NCBI GenBank assembly: GCA_028023455.1
Contig: JAQFVV010012396.1
Span: 8,040,085 to 8,104,084 of the forward strand
Source: Epiperipatus broadwayi
Taxonomy: Eukaryota; Onychophora; Udeonychophora; Euonychophora; Peripatidae
Direction of reading: 5' to 3'
Length of the DNA: 64,000 nucleotides
Position 1 is the stretch's first letter, and each line of letters starts with the position of its first letter. Made by a program: the position numbers and the translations under genes. Below, in pieces: positions 35,802 to 45,644 of this stretch. The notes beneath the pieces are model-generated. The model was not told where the DNA came from, did not search any database, and saw only the letters and a program-made list of their open reading frames with translations.

Positions 35802-36393
35802 ACTGAAACACAGGCTTATTATATACCTGTGTCTATATATGTAATATAGGTTATATGAGTACAGACTTTCAGATGACCCATCACTCTCCACTCTATCTAA
35901 TAACACTGATACACTCAAGCATATATATGCTGAAAAGATAAATAATCACCAATATTCGTATTTCATGCTAAACCAGCAATCATCAGTTGGTTCAGATTAT
36001 TATCTCCCACACATATATACTATAAGTGCTCAGATATATATTAAGATAGACCATCTTCATACTTTAATGGACAGGCTCCAATCCACTACACACTCCAACT
36101 CTTCAACCGTCCATCCAATTGAAAATCTGATGATGGAATGCTCAAAGGCCACCCTGAGGCCGAGATTTTTGTCACACCCATGTTGACCTAAGGTCAATCT
36201 GAACCCCACATGTACAGGACATAATCCATTTAATACATATGCAAGGATGGGCAGACATCTCTACAATGTAATAACTGAAATACAGGCTTATTATATGTAT
36301 ATTGGTGATTATTTATCGTTTCAGCATATATGTGCTTGAGTATATCAGTGTTATTAGATAGAGTGGAGAGTGATGGGTCATCTAAAAGTCTGT
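35802..36393. mobile_element. Composite family A inverted insertion with 13-bp target-site duplication
   Basis: 'actaatatgctta' occurs exactly at 35789-35801 and 36394-36406. The left end from about 35870 ('gtacagactttcagatgacc') is repeated in inverted form at the right end (to 36393). The main body is a minus-oriented family A unit with ribozyme (35949-35990) through the 'tctgatgatggaa' block. The right arm is a plus-oriented piece that begins at 'attggtgattatttatcg', that is, at the hammerhead cleavage site. The phrase 'acaggcttattatat' also appears twice in direct orientation (35811, 36281). Confidence 0.8.
35949..35990 (-). ncRNA. Hammerhead ribozyme, core kept, stem III weak (family A)
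   Basis: Minus strand: stem I CCAA (ACCAA with the next base), CUGAUGA (complement of 35980-35986), stem II UGCU/AGCA, GAAA (complement of 35961-35964), then AUACGAAU in place of a palindromic stem III, AUA, UUGG. One A-A mismatch leaves two stem III pairs, and the first stem II pair is U-U. Activity is doubtful. Confidence 0.65.
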
Positions 36394-36406
36394 ACTAATA
36401 TGCTTA

Positions 36407-37629
36407 GTAAAAATGTTTAATGATTAATTGTCTTTTTTTTTTTCAATTTTAAGTTGTTGTTTTTTAATGACTATTTAATGTTCATTATATATTTTGAATC
36501 AATGGTAACAAGTTAAATATTTTACCATAGAAAACGTAACTGCCTGTTTTATATATATTTCTGAGGTTTTTCTTAACAAATGCCCTTTATTAAAAATTAC
36601 TCAAGTTACTTATTTTTCTTTTGCAGATTCATGGTTAGTGAAAAAAAAACACAACAAAGTAATTGAAGATATATTTTTTGCTGACATCTGCCATATATGT
36701 CTAAATTGTGTGATTTAATTTTATTTTAGATATGTTATAAAGATAATTTATGTACTTACTATATTATTATCATTATTAATCAAAAATATCCCATTTCAAA
36801 GGAAAGATTCTCATTATTAGTCTATAAATTTTAATCATAGTTATAATTTTCCGCAATAAACTTGATAATCTTTTGATCTCTTTATCCTATTTTAATCTCT
36901 TTTTATGTAATAGTTCTGTCATTTTTTGCTGTACCTAATAAAGGAATAATTCTATCTTCATTTTTTTTAATAATCTCACCATCATAATGATTATCATTAG
37001 TTTGAACTCAGATTAGATTTTTTTTTCAGACATATTTAATATATGACATTTTAAAATTGTCATCTTAATTGGTTTAAAAAAAATAATATAAAAATAAATT
37101 CATTATAAACAGAAGAAAAATTTCTACGATAAAAATGTTAATTTTTAATTGGTGTTTAACATTTACACACATATATTCGGGTGTTTGTGTGTTTTAAATT
37201 TTCCGTTTGAAAATAGATTGACAATTAGATAATTTACTACTTTGACCAAGCAATAACATGGTTCATTGTCTGTGACGGGTTTGTAATTGCTTCTCGCCTT
37301 TTTAATATATTTTATTCTGGCAATCAATTTTACAGCTACATCATAAATTTTAACGAGTTCATTACATTAATACGGTGTGTGTGTACATGTGACTTCAGAA
37401 TACATTATATATATATTTCAAAATCTGGATTATGATTTTATTAACAAAATAAAAAAACAAATTATTTTTGTAAAATAGTAATAAAATACTTTGTTATACG
37501 AGAAAACGTCATTTTTAGCTGTTAAAACACTCTGATCATTATATGATGTTTGATTACCAAATGGTAAAATTAACATCAATTGATCGAACTGAATATATAT
37601 AACTTTTTTTTTCTCTCTCATGTGTCATA
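36407..37629. other. AT-rich non-coding DNA
   Basis: No gene or repeat family is recognised. Confidence 0.45.
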
Positions 37630-37709
37630 GCATTAGCCGGGAAGCGAACGCGCTAACCCGGGACAACAACTTGTAAAGCAGATGTCGCTGACCTCTAGAC
37701 CACCAATGC
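37630..37709 (-). repeat. tRNA-like repeat or tRNA pseudogene
   Basis: Minus strand begins GCATTGG and ends CTAATGC, a 7-bp acceptor-like stem with one G-U. It has a good A box (TGGTCTAGAGG), an anticodon-like loop TTTACAA, and T-stem arms CCGGG/CCCGG around 'ttcgctt', a B-box-like core. The T loop is about twice normal length (an extra 'tagcgcg'-like segment), so it should not make a functional tRNA. The relative at 11914-12002 argues for a tRNA-derived repeat family. Confidence 0.6.
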
Positions 37710-38169
37710 TTGACTATATATAACTTTTTATAGTGGAAATTAATTAATCTAGGAGTTTTTTGAATCTGCTTATCTGCCACAAATAACAGAGAGCATTGCC
37801 TTCAATAAAAACAAACAAGAAAACTTTTTTTATATATATAAATAAAAAATATTTTGATTTTTAGTAATTAATTAATAAAATCTAAATATAGTGGTCTTTT
37901 TCCCACTCTTTCTATTCTCCTCTCTCTTCTATAAATTACATTGCATCTAAATAAACATTTTGAATACTGTATTAAAAAATATGAAAAAAAAAGTACAAAT
38001 AATTTTATTTATTTTATACTCTTACATTTTCACACAATTTAAATGTGCACGGGGAGGGTATGATCCGAATTTTATAATAAAAAATTGTGTATTTGTTTTT
38101 AGGTTTTGCAAATTGAATCCCTTTCAAAGTATAGTCTATTTTATGCAATGCACTGATCTAAACATGAGT
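37710..38169. other. AT-rich non-coding DNA
   Basis: An open frame at 37960-38181 has no recognisable protein character. The end of this stretch may already be mariner sequence. Confidence 0.4.
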
Positions 38170-38700
38170 TTCACTATTTGAAGAAGTTGGAAGCACTTAA
38201 AAAATGGTATCTTTTAACGTCTCCATTATTTTTGTCTTCAGCACTTCTAAGTCTGTAAATATATATAAAAGACATTTTTTCCTTAAGAATAAAAAAAAGT
38301 TACATGGAGCAAGATCAAGCAAATAAGGCTGATGGATGATCTGGGTCATACTGAATTAATTAAAAATTGTTTCACATTTTAAGCTTAGTGTGCTGTATTG
38401 ATAAAGCATGTACTCCTTACTTTGCTACAAAATGAGGCATTTATATTTTACCACAACACACAAAAGTTTCAGAACTTATAGATTTTAAATACCTGATTGT
38501 TATGAATAAATTCTGGGTAAAAAATGCCATTTGCATCCAAAAAAAATCTGCATTGTCTTGACATCGGACTTCACTCACTATGTTTTTTTGGGATGGTGAA
38601 ATTGACATTTCTATTAAATCAATTATAAACTTGTGTTTTTCTAAGAACAACTTACTTGTAAACTGTTTCAAGTACTGCAACTGTTTCCCTGCCATTTTTT
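38170..38700 (-). pseudogene. Mariner transposase, decayed C-terminal half
   Basis: On the minus strand, across several frames: SPSQKN, DANGIFYPEF (first catalytic Asp block), a stretch matching the His-Asp-Asn region in heavily mutated form, QPYLLDLAPCNFFLF (normally PPYSPDLAPCDFFLF; the last catalytic Asp is read as Asn), and an end like FKCFQLLQI..KLMFRSVHCI, matching 'F..W..R...CI'. The 84-residue open frame 38441-38695 covers only part. Cut-and-paste transposases of this family act on terminal inverted repeats; none were found here. Many stops. A family C element has inserted about 170 bp beyond the readable N-terminal side. Confidence 0.65.
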
Positions 38701-38867
38701 CTTAAAAGAAACAGAATTTCATATTGTTCCAACTTTTTATCCATTACAAAAACATGTGTGAAATGCACTGTTCTTTATGGTACTACAATATCACATGTTG
38801 TTACTATTTTGCAGATTGATCCAGAAAAGTCCTTACAAGAGATTTCTAATTGCAGAAGCATGTATTA

Positions 38868-39064
38868 ACCCAATAAACATCACATGATCACCATTTCTCA
38901 GATCCAAGGTTCCTCACTGATAAAGGCCCCAAGCCAGAAACTAGTCTGGGGATATTGGATGAGTAGGCACTAGATGGGAGTTTTATGCACAGGCCTTCTG
39001 GCATCCATTGATTACTCTGGCTTGCACTGAGTGGCAATACTGTATGGAGAGTTTTACCTGTTTT
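38868..39064 (+). mobile_element. Family C hammerhead element, 197 bp, with 14-bp target-site duplication
   Basis: Flanked by 'agaagcatgtatta' (38854-38867) and 'agaagcacgtatta' (39065-39078), one mismatch. The order is the 'aataaacatcacatgatcac' block, 'aaggttcctcactgat', the ribozyme, 'atattggatgag', 'atccattgattact' and the end 'gagagttttacctgtttt'. It lacks the inverted left end of the 17.8 kb copy and therefore shows the plain monomer order. Confidence 0.8.
38912..38951 (+). ncRNA. Hammerhead ribozyme remnant (family C)
   Basis: CCUCA, then CUGAUAA at 38917-38923 (G8, a catalytic residue, changed to A), stem II GGC/GCC, GAAA at 38937-38940, ACUAGU stem III, GUC, UGGGG. The paired elements remain well formed, but loss of G8 predicts inactivity. 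Confidence 0.65.
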
Positions 39065-39654
39065 AGAAGCACGTATTACAACAGGCATGCCTTCTGGAAA
39101 ACAATTCTGGTTATTTTTTAATCTCTCCTCATAATGTAATGAGCAAAATACTCAGTTTCACTGCTTTATTTCTCTTTTAAATTGTTAAAACAATTTTATG
39201 AAAACAAGATAAACAATCTGCTATAAAAGACTAAAAATATAGTTTTTGTATAATTTTTTTAATATAATGTTTAATAAACATTATTAATATAAAAATGTCA
39301 ATGTTTAAATATATAATATTTATGCCAATTACTAATGACAGTACATTTTTTGACAATATAACACATGAAATGTAAAATTTTTAAGTGTTTTTAGCACTCT
39401 GAATACTTTAAAATGCACTGGACTCAACTTTGCCATATCTCCTATTCAAATTTCATGTGAACTATTGAGTAAAATTATTCAATTATTATTTTTAAATATT
39501 TTTAGCTTTTACTGTCACTCTCAGACTAACAGTAAATCAATTTGCTGATTTCTTTCATGTGTGTGAGGGAGAATTTCAAGTTGTAAAATGATTAGTTTCA
39601 GATACTTTTTTTTTTTACAAAGTTCTACAATTAGTCATTTTGATACTTTATAGC

Positions 39655-40500
39655 AGGGATGGCTAAACATCATGTCTACAAAAGCCACATGGTAAAATTA
39701 TAATACAATATTCAAGAACTGCAATGAAATTTTTGAAGTATTAAACAAAAGCAAATTTTGATTTGTTTTTTTTATTAATAAGATTTATTAATTGTGCAAA
39801 AAAATCAAGAGAATAAAATTAATAAGTGACAACAAATAAAAAGTATTTATTATTCACTTGTGATTGTATCTGATTAGAAAGAACATCAAAATTTGGCTTA
39901 TAATTTCTTAATGAAGCTTACAATACTTGCAAAAGATGTTTATTCACCAATTTTGCTTGATGTTTTGATTTTACAAACTTTATTGTTGAGTATAATGATT
40001 CATAAGAATGCATTATCCTAAAAATTAACATTAATTTAACAAGTAGCTTTTTTTTAATGAGAATACTTATGACAATAATTCTTTATTTTTATGAACATAA
40101 ATTAAAAATAATGGCCTGTTTTTTTTAATTAAATTAATGAAAGCAGTTAATGTTTGAAACTCAAGGTAGAAGAACATACTCATCAACATTTGAATTAAAC
40201 TGTTCAAAGAATAACAAACAACATCACTAGATGAAGTCCAAACAAAATCAGAACTGATAAGTTCAAATCATGCAATTTATTTCCAGGAAATAATAATAAA
40301 ATCATAGAAGCTGATGATGTAAATAATAATTATTAAATTGTCATCACAAAAGAATAAAGCATGTATGTTTTCAAAATAAAATATAATTACGTCATACTAA
40401 TATAAATTATATCATGATTTTATTTCAAATGTTTTGTGCAAGTTGCATTGGACTATCTAAAGAGGTATATGTGGCTTGTGAGCCACAGTTTGACAAGGGT
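39655..40500. mobile_element. Internally deleted hAT-like element
   Basis: The left end 'cagggatggctaaac', followed by 'agccacat', and the right end (complement 'cttgtcaaactgtggctcac', then 'gccacat') form an imperfect terminal inverted repeat of the CAGGGNTGGC type seen in hAT elements. A minus-strand transposase remnant lies inside (next entry). An 8-bp TSD could not be confirmed. Confidence 0.5.
39821..40020 (-). pseudogene. hAT transposase C-terminal fragment
   Basis: Minus strand reads MHSYESLYSTIKFVKSKHQA, then KLVNKHLLQVL-stop, then ASLRNYKPNFDVLSNQIQSQ. This matches the C-terminal hAT dimerisation region, where family members have 'E.LFSTM..IKSK.RSRL..EHL...L'. One stop. It belongs to the surrounding deleted element. 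Confidence 0.6.
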
Positions 40501-41923
40501 AGCATTATACCTATACTGAAAGAAGATACTAAGGAATAATGTTCTTTGCACTTTTTTTTAATGTAATATTTTGGCATCTGTAATTTAAAACTGAAACTTA
40601 GGTTTATTCTATGAAGACAAATTTATATGTTAAATGATATATATATATTGTCTCTATATGTTTATCAATAGTTTTAGTGATCAAAAAAAAAAAAAATTCT
40701 TTAAATATATATATATTATTTCTATTATCATAATAGTTAATTTTATACATGAAAATATTTATAAAAAGTTTGTAATCTTGCTTATTGTATAATTAAAATG
40801 TAACCTCCCTTATAATTAACATTTCTGGAAAGCTCTGTTATTAATTATAATTGTTAATTAATTAGGTTAGTATTAATTATCACAATTTCCTTTTTTTTTT
40901 AAATTTCAATAATTAAAATGATAACCCACTTAAAGTTGGCCAGCGTAATAACTTATTTTTAATATAAATATTAAAAATATAGAAAAAGTTCGAATTATAT
41001 TGATTTTGATTTTTAATATTTAAAATTTGTTGTTGTTGTTGTCGTTTTCTGAAGCAGTATTAATTGTTACAAATTTTGTTTATTAGTATTAATTAATGTA
41101 AACTTCTCAAAAGCTAACCATCCAGTTCTGACCTTGTAATATATATATAATATTCCTCTATACTTAAATCTTTGCTATTTCCTGTAATAAAATCTTCCCT
41201 TTAGCAAATAATATAATAATTAGCATATTATCTAGAGTAAATTATATAAGAAAAGCAAAATTTCATCTTTATTCGAAAGAATTAATATATTTAAGGAATG
41301 CTTGTCATGTTTTCTGCTGAGTGTAATGGCAGGAGTCAAGAGAATGAAATAATGCAACTAAGTATCTATGTATTTTAAGTTTCTGCCTAAAGAAATGTCA
41401 CTGGGGGTAGTTTGTTATTGCTTACCCCACTCAATAAATAATAAATATCATTGCTATCAGTAATTTGCCTTGTCTTATATTTTTTATTTAACTGTAAGAT
41501 ATGAATTTTATTTGAAAACCATATTAATTTTTTGTCCAATATATATTACGGTTTAGAATGAAATTTCATAAATGAATAAATAATATTAATAAAATACATT
41601 AATCTCGAAGTTTGAATGTATAATTTTATTAAAACCAGGTTGCCAAATCTTGTGGTTATTATCTATTTTAGGCGACTGAGTTTAACATTGGAAAGTAGTA
41701 GTCATAGAGACAATTTTAATAAATGAGGCTTTCGAAGAAACTCGTGTCATATCATCATACTATTTGAATTGTATCAATCCCATTGACAATTTATTTATTA
41801 TGCGTCTTTCAATAATAGAGCGGGGGAATTAAAGTTTTTAAGAAATACTGATTTTATTAAATGTTTTATTAATTTTTTAAAAAATATTTATTAACTTTTG
41901 TCTCTCTTTTCCCTCATCTCTGT
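40501..41923. other. AT-rich non-coding DNA
   Basis: No gene or repeat family is recognised. Confidence 0.45.
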
Positions 41924-41936
41924 CTATTAGTATAAG

Positions 41937-42237
41937 TATAGGGGATTTGAACTCAGATTTTCAAGCACCCTTCAACTATCCAATCTATCTCATACAACTG
42001 ATACACATGACCACAGACACGTAGAAAAGATAAATAATCACCAATATACGCATTTCATGCTAAACTAGTACTCATCAGTTGGTCCAGGTTATCATCTCCC
42101 ACACACATATATAATCAAGGCCCAGTTTTATATTAAAATAGCAAATCTTCATACTTTAATGGACAGGCTTCAATCTACTCCAACTTTTCAGCTGTCCATA
42201 TCATTGAAAATCTAATGATGAAGACCTAAATCCCATG
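41937..42237 (-). mobile_element. Family A hammerhead element with probable target-site duplication
   Basis: 'ctattagtataag' (41924-41936) and 'ctattactataaag' (42238-42251) flank it, differing by one substitution and one indel. This is the cleanest single copy: from left, complement of the tail 'gttcaaatcccc', the post-ribozyme region, the hammerhead, the 'gatgataacctgg' block and the lead-in to 'gattttcaatgatatgg'. About 300 bp; non-coding. Confidence 0.8.
42040..42083 (-). ncRNA. Hammerhead ribozyme, core intact (family A)
   Basis: Minus strand: ACCAA, CUGAUGA (complement of 42072-42078), stem II G-U-A-C-U against A-G-C-A-U (one A-C mismatch, G-U next to the core), GAAA (complement of 42053-42056), stem III AUG/UAU around CG, triplet AUA, then UUGGU. 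Stem I has five perfect pairs. Best-preserved core of family A in the window. Confidence 0.75.
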
Positions 42238-42609
42238 CTATTACTATAAAGAAAATGAATAAGATCTTATCAAACATTAGTTTAATAGATTAATGGATTT
42301 TTTTGTTTTTTTTTACAATTATAAAAAATTCACTTCACTCATTCTCTCTTTATCTATCTCAATCATATATATATATATATATTGTATTTCAGCTAGGACA
42401 GACGCAACAACCAATGTGAATGCATCAAAAGCTCTGTATGTGTTAGTCTAATGATAGATATTTAAATTTAAAAGCTCAATGTTTCTGACTGGGATTTTTT
42501 TTAAAAAGTTAGAACAAAGAACTCAGGGACATCTAATCAGTTATAACAGAAACAAATCAACCAGTTAATTAGTCAATTGATTTTTTTTGGTATATAGTAA
42601 GTAATTAAA

Positions 42610-42640
42610 GGGAATTTGAACCAGACTTTCAAATCCTTTT
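42610..42640 (-). repeat. Family A tail fragment
   Basis: 'gggaatttgaaccagacttt' matches the complement of the B-box-like tail of family A. Nothing else of the element is visible. Confidence 0.4.
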
Positions 42641-43050
42641 TAATTACATCTAAGTTAAGTATATACATTATACTTGTATTTCAGTATTATATAGTAAGTA
42701 GTAGTAGTGTAATTGCACTATTTTTATGAATAATGTGATTTACATAAACAATTGATAGTATATAAATAAAGTCTGCTGTGATATAAACTTGTACTGATAC
42801 TTTCTATACTTATCATGAAAAATTTAATTATGATTACTGTTTTATAAAAATATTATACCTTACTTTTTTACTGAAAATTGAATACATAACAATGGCATTG
42901 TATTGGATATAAATGAATATAATTTTGATATGGATTTACATGATAAATTGAATGTATTATCAACAGTGTTGGATGTAATAAATAATTACAAGATCATTCT
43001 ATTGAATTTAAAGAATTTATAAGAGTATATAAAATGTCAGAATATACAAA

Positions 43051-43260
43051 ATGTCAGAAGACATTAAGACTAAATCTGAAGATATCAAACAAATATCTAA
43101 TGAAGCTGATGTTGTAGATCATTCTAAAGAATTATACAGTTTATTGGAAGATTTAATAGAGAACTTAGATATTTGCACTTTGAATAAAAATGGTAAAATA
43201 AAAGATATCCAACATGGACTAAATATATATTTTACTGAAAAAATGGATTCTTTCTGCTGA
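43051..43260 (+). other. Unrecognised 69-codon open frame
   Basis: It encodes an acidic, Asp/Glu/Lys-rich peptide with 'SEDIK' repeated once and a possible amphipathic helix (ELYSLLEDLIENLDI). It has less AT-skewed residue use than most frames here. No domain is recognised. The same frame is closed by stops on both sides, and I see no splice context I trust. It could be an exon, an element remnant or chance. Confidence 0.2.
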
Positions 43261-43743
43261 ACTACTAAATGATATTGACATAATATTTTAAATGAGCTAC
43301 CACTATTATTGGATTTTAATCAGAAGGTTTGACAAAATCGCATATTGCAAAGATGTTCAGCAAAACTTTTCATAATGATATAGTTGTCAGAAGGTAAATC
43401 TTGAATCTATATTATTAAGAAACTTATTACACCCCATAGCTAGAAAAAGTATAAAGATTAGGTTGTATTGATTTACTCCAAAAGTGGAAAGATTTATTAT
43501 CCAAAACAAAATACTCAAATGAGAATCTTCAATATTTTTTTGACTCACAGAGTTAAATTTAACAATGAAGATCTTAATATATATATATATGAAAAAACAA
43601 ATACAAGTTAATCACGTAACCTGCTATCACTTGTTATTTATGTCCAAAAGATGGCGCTATACCAAAACCGCCGAACAAGTGTAAGATTTGTTTTACATAA
43701 ACGAAAAAAGAGTCAGAAATTAACTACCTCTTTCATTTGCTCA

Positions 43744-43790
43744 CCCCCAGATCAGCTGATTTCAAGCTGGTTTGCTATCCTCAGTGGGGG
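43744..43790 (-). ncRNA. Hammerhead ribozyme, unit 1 of 418-bp array
   Basis: Minus strand: stem I CCCCCA, core CUGAGGA (complement of 43778-43784), stem II AGC/GCU with loop AAACCA, core GAAA (complement of 43760-43763), stem III in the palindrome AUCAGCUGAU, cleavage triplet AUC, then UGGGGG closing a perfect 6-bp stem I. The pair next to the core in stem II is U-U. The self-complementary stem III could pair between two RNAs, so dimeric cleavage is likely. Confidence 0.85.
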
Positions 43791-44161
43791 ATAGAGTATA
43801 GAAACTAGATCTAAAACACTGACTCTCAAGTGTTTATGCAAAACGTTTCTATCAGATTGCAAGCGTGAATTTTTCAGACCGGTAAAGTCTTCAAACCCAG
43901 CCTAGCAAGCTAGATATTTATATGGGTCTGATCTCAGTTCAGAATCACCATATAATCAAAGTCTCTGCAATATATATCATTGCAAGAAAACTCTAAAGGT
44001 ACATTTATGAAAAAACAAATACAAGTTAATCACGTAACCTGCTATCACTTGTTATTTATGTCCAAAAGATGGCGCTATACCAAAACCGCCGAACAAGTGT
44101 AAGATTTGTTTTACATAAACGAAAAAAGAGTCAGAAATTAACTACCTCTTTCATTTGCTCA

Positions 44162-44208
44162 CCCCCAGATCAGCTGATTTCAAGCTGGTTTGCTATCCTC
44201 AGTGGGGG
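44162..44208 (-). ncRNA. Hammerhead ribozyme, unit 2 of 418-bp array
   Basis: Identical to unit 1 across core, stems and cleavage triplet. Confidence 0.85.
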
Positions 44209-44579
44209 ATAGAGTATAGAAACTAGATCTAAAACACTGACTCTCAAGTGTTTATGCAAAACGTTTCTATCAGATTGCAAGCATGAATTTTTCAGACCGG
44301 TAAAGTCTTCAAACCCAGCCTAGCAAGCTAGATATTTATATGGGTCTGATCTCAGTTCAGAATCACCATATAATCAAAGTCTCTGCAATATATATCATTG
44401 CAAGAAAACTCTAAAGGTACATTTATGAAAAAACAAATACAAGTTAATCACGTAACCTGCTATCACTTGTTATTTATGTCCAAAAGATGGCGCTATACCA
44501 AAACCGCCGAACAAGTGTAAGATTTGTTTTACATAAACGAAAAAAGAGTCAGAAATTAACTACCTCTTTCATTTGCTCA

Positions 44580-44626
44580 CCCCCAGATCAGCTGATTTCA
44601 AGCTGGTTTGCTATCCTCAGTGGGGG
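44580..44626 (-). ncRNA. Hammerhead ribozyme, unit 3 of 418-bp array
   Basis: Identical to unit 1 across core, stems and cleavage triplet. Confidence 0.85.
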
Positions 44627-44997
44627 ATAGAGTATAGAAACTAGATCTAAAACACTGACTCTCAAGTGTTTATGCAAAACGTTTCTATCAGATTGCAAGT
44701 GTGAATTTTTCAGACCGGTAAAGTCTTCAAACCTAGCCTAGCAAGCTAGATATTTATATGGGTCTGATCTCAGTTCAGAATCACCATATAATCAAAGTCT
44801 CTGCAATATATATCATTGCAAGAAAACTCTAAAGGTACATTTATGAAAAAACAAATACAAGTTAATCACGTAACCTGCTATCACTTGTTATTTATGTCCA
44901 AAAGATGGCGCTATACCAAAACCGCCGAACAAGTGTAAGATTTGTTTTACATAAACGAAAAAAGAGTCAGAAATTAACTACCTCTTTCATTTGCTCA

Positions 44998-45044
44998 CCC
45001 CCAGATCAGCTGATTTCAAGCTGGTTTGCTATCCTCAGTGGGGG
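44998..45044 (-). ncRNA. Hammerhead ribozyme, unit 4 of 418-bp array
   Basis: Identical to unit 1 across core, stems and cleavage triplet. Confidence 0.85.
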
Positions 45045-45597
45045 ATAGAGTATAGAAACTAGATCTAAAACACTGACTCTCAAGTGTTTATGCAAAACGT
45101 TTCTATCAGATTGCAAGCGTGAATTTTTCAGACCGGTAAAGTCTTCAAACCCAGCCTAGCAAGCTAGATATTTATATGGGTCTGATCTCAGTTCAGAATC
45201 ACCATATAATCAAAGTCTCTGCAATATATATCATTGCAAGAGGTAGTTAATTTCTGACTCTTTTTTCGTTTATGTAAAACAAATCTTACACTTGTTCGGC
45301 GGTTTTGGTATAGCGCCATCTTTTGGACATAAATAACAAGTGATAGCAGGTTACGTGATTAACTTGTATTTGTTTTTTCATAAATGTACCTTTAGAGTTT
45401 TCTTGCAATGATATATATTGCAGAGACTTTGATTATATGGTGATTCTGAACTGAGATCAGACCCATATAAATATCTAGCTTGCTAGGCTGGGTTTGAAGA
45501 CTTTACCGGTCTGAAAAATTCACGCTTGCAATCTGATAGAAACGTTTTGCATAAACACTTGAGAGTCAGTGTTTTAGATCTAGTTTCTATACTCTAT

Positions 45598-45644
45598 CCC
45601 CCACTGAGGATAGCAAACCAGCTTGAAATCAGCTGATCTAGGGG
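45598..45644 (+). ncRNA. Hammerhead ribozyme, inverted unit of 418-bp array
   Basis: Same ribozyme on the plus strand: CCCCCA 45598-45603, CUGAGGA 45604-45610, GAAA 45625-45628, AUC ending at 45638. The 3' side of stem I reads UAGGGG, one mismatch from UGGGGG. The core is intact. Confidence 0.8.

Noticed and set aside
37630-37709. Functional tRNA-Val gene
   Set aside because: The T loop is about twice the normal length and the anticodon stem is mismatched. The related copy at 11.9 kb is also degenerate.
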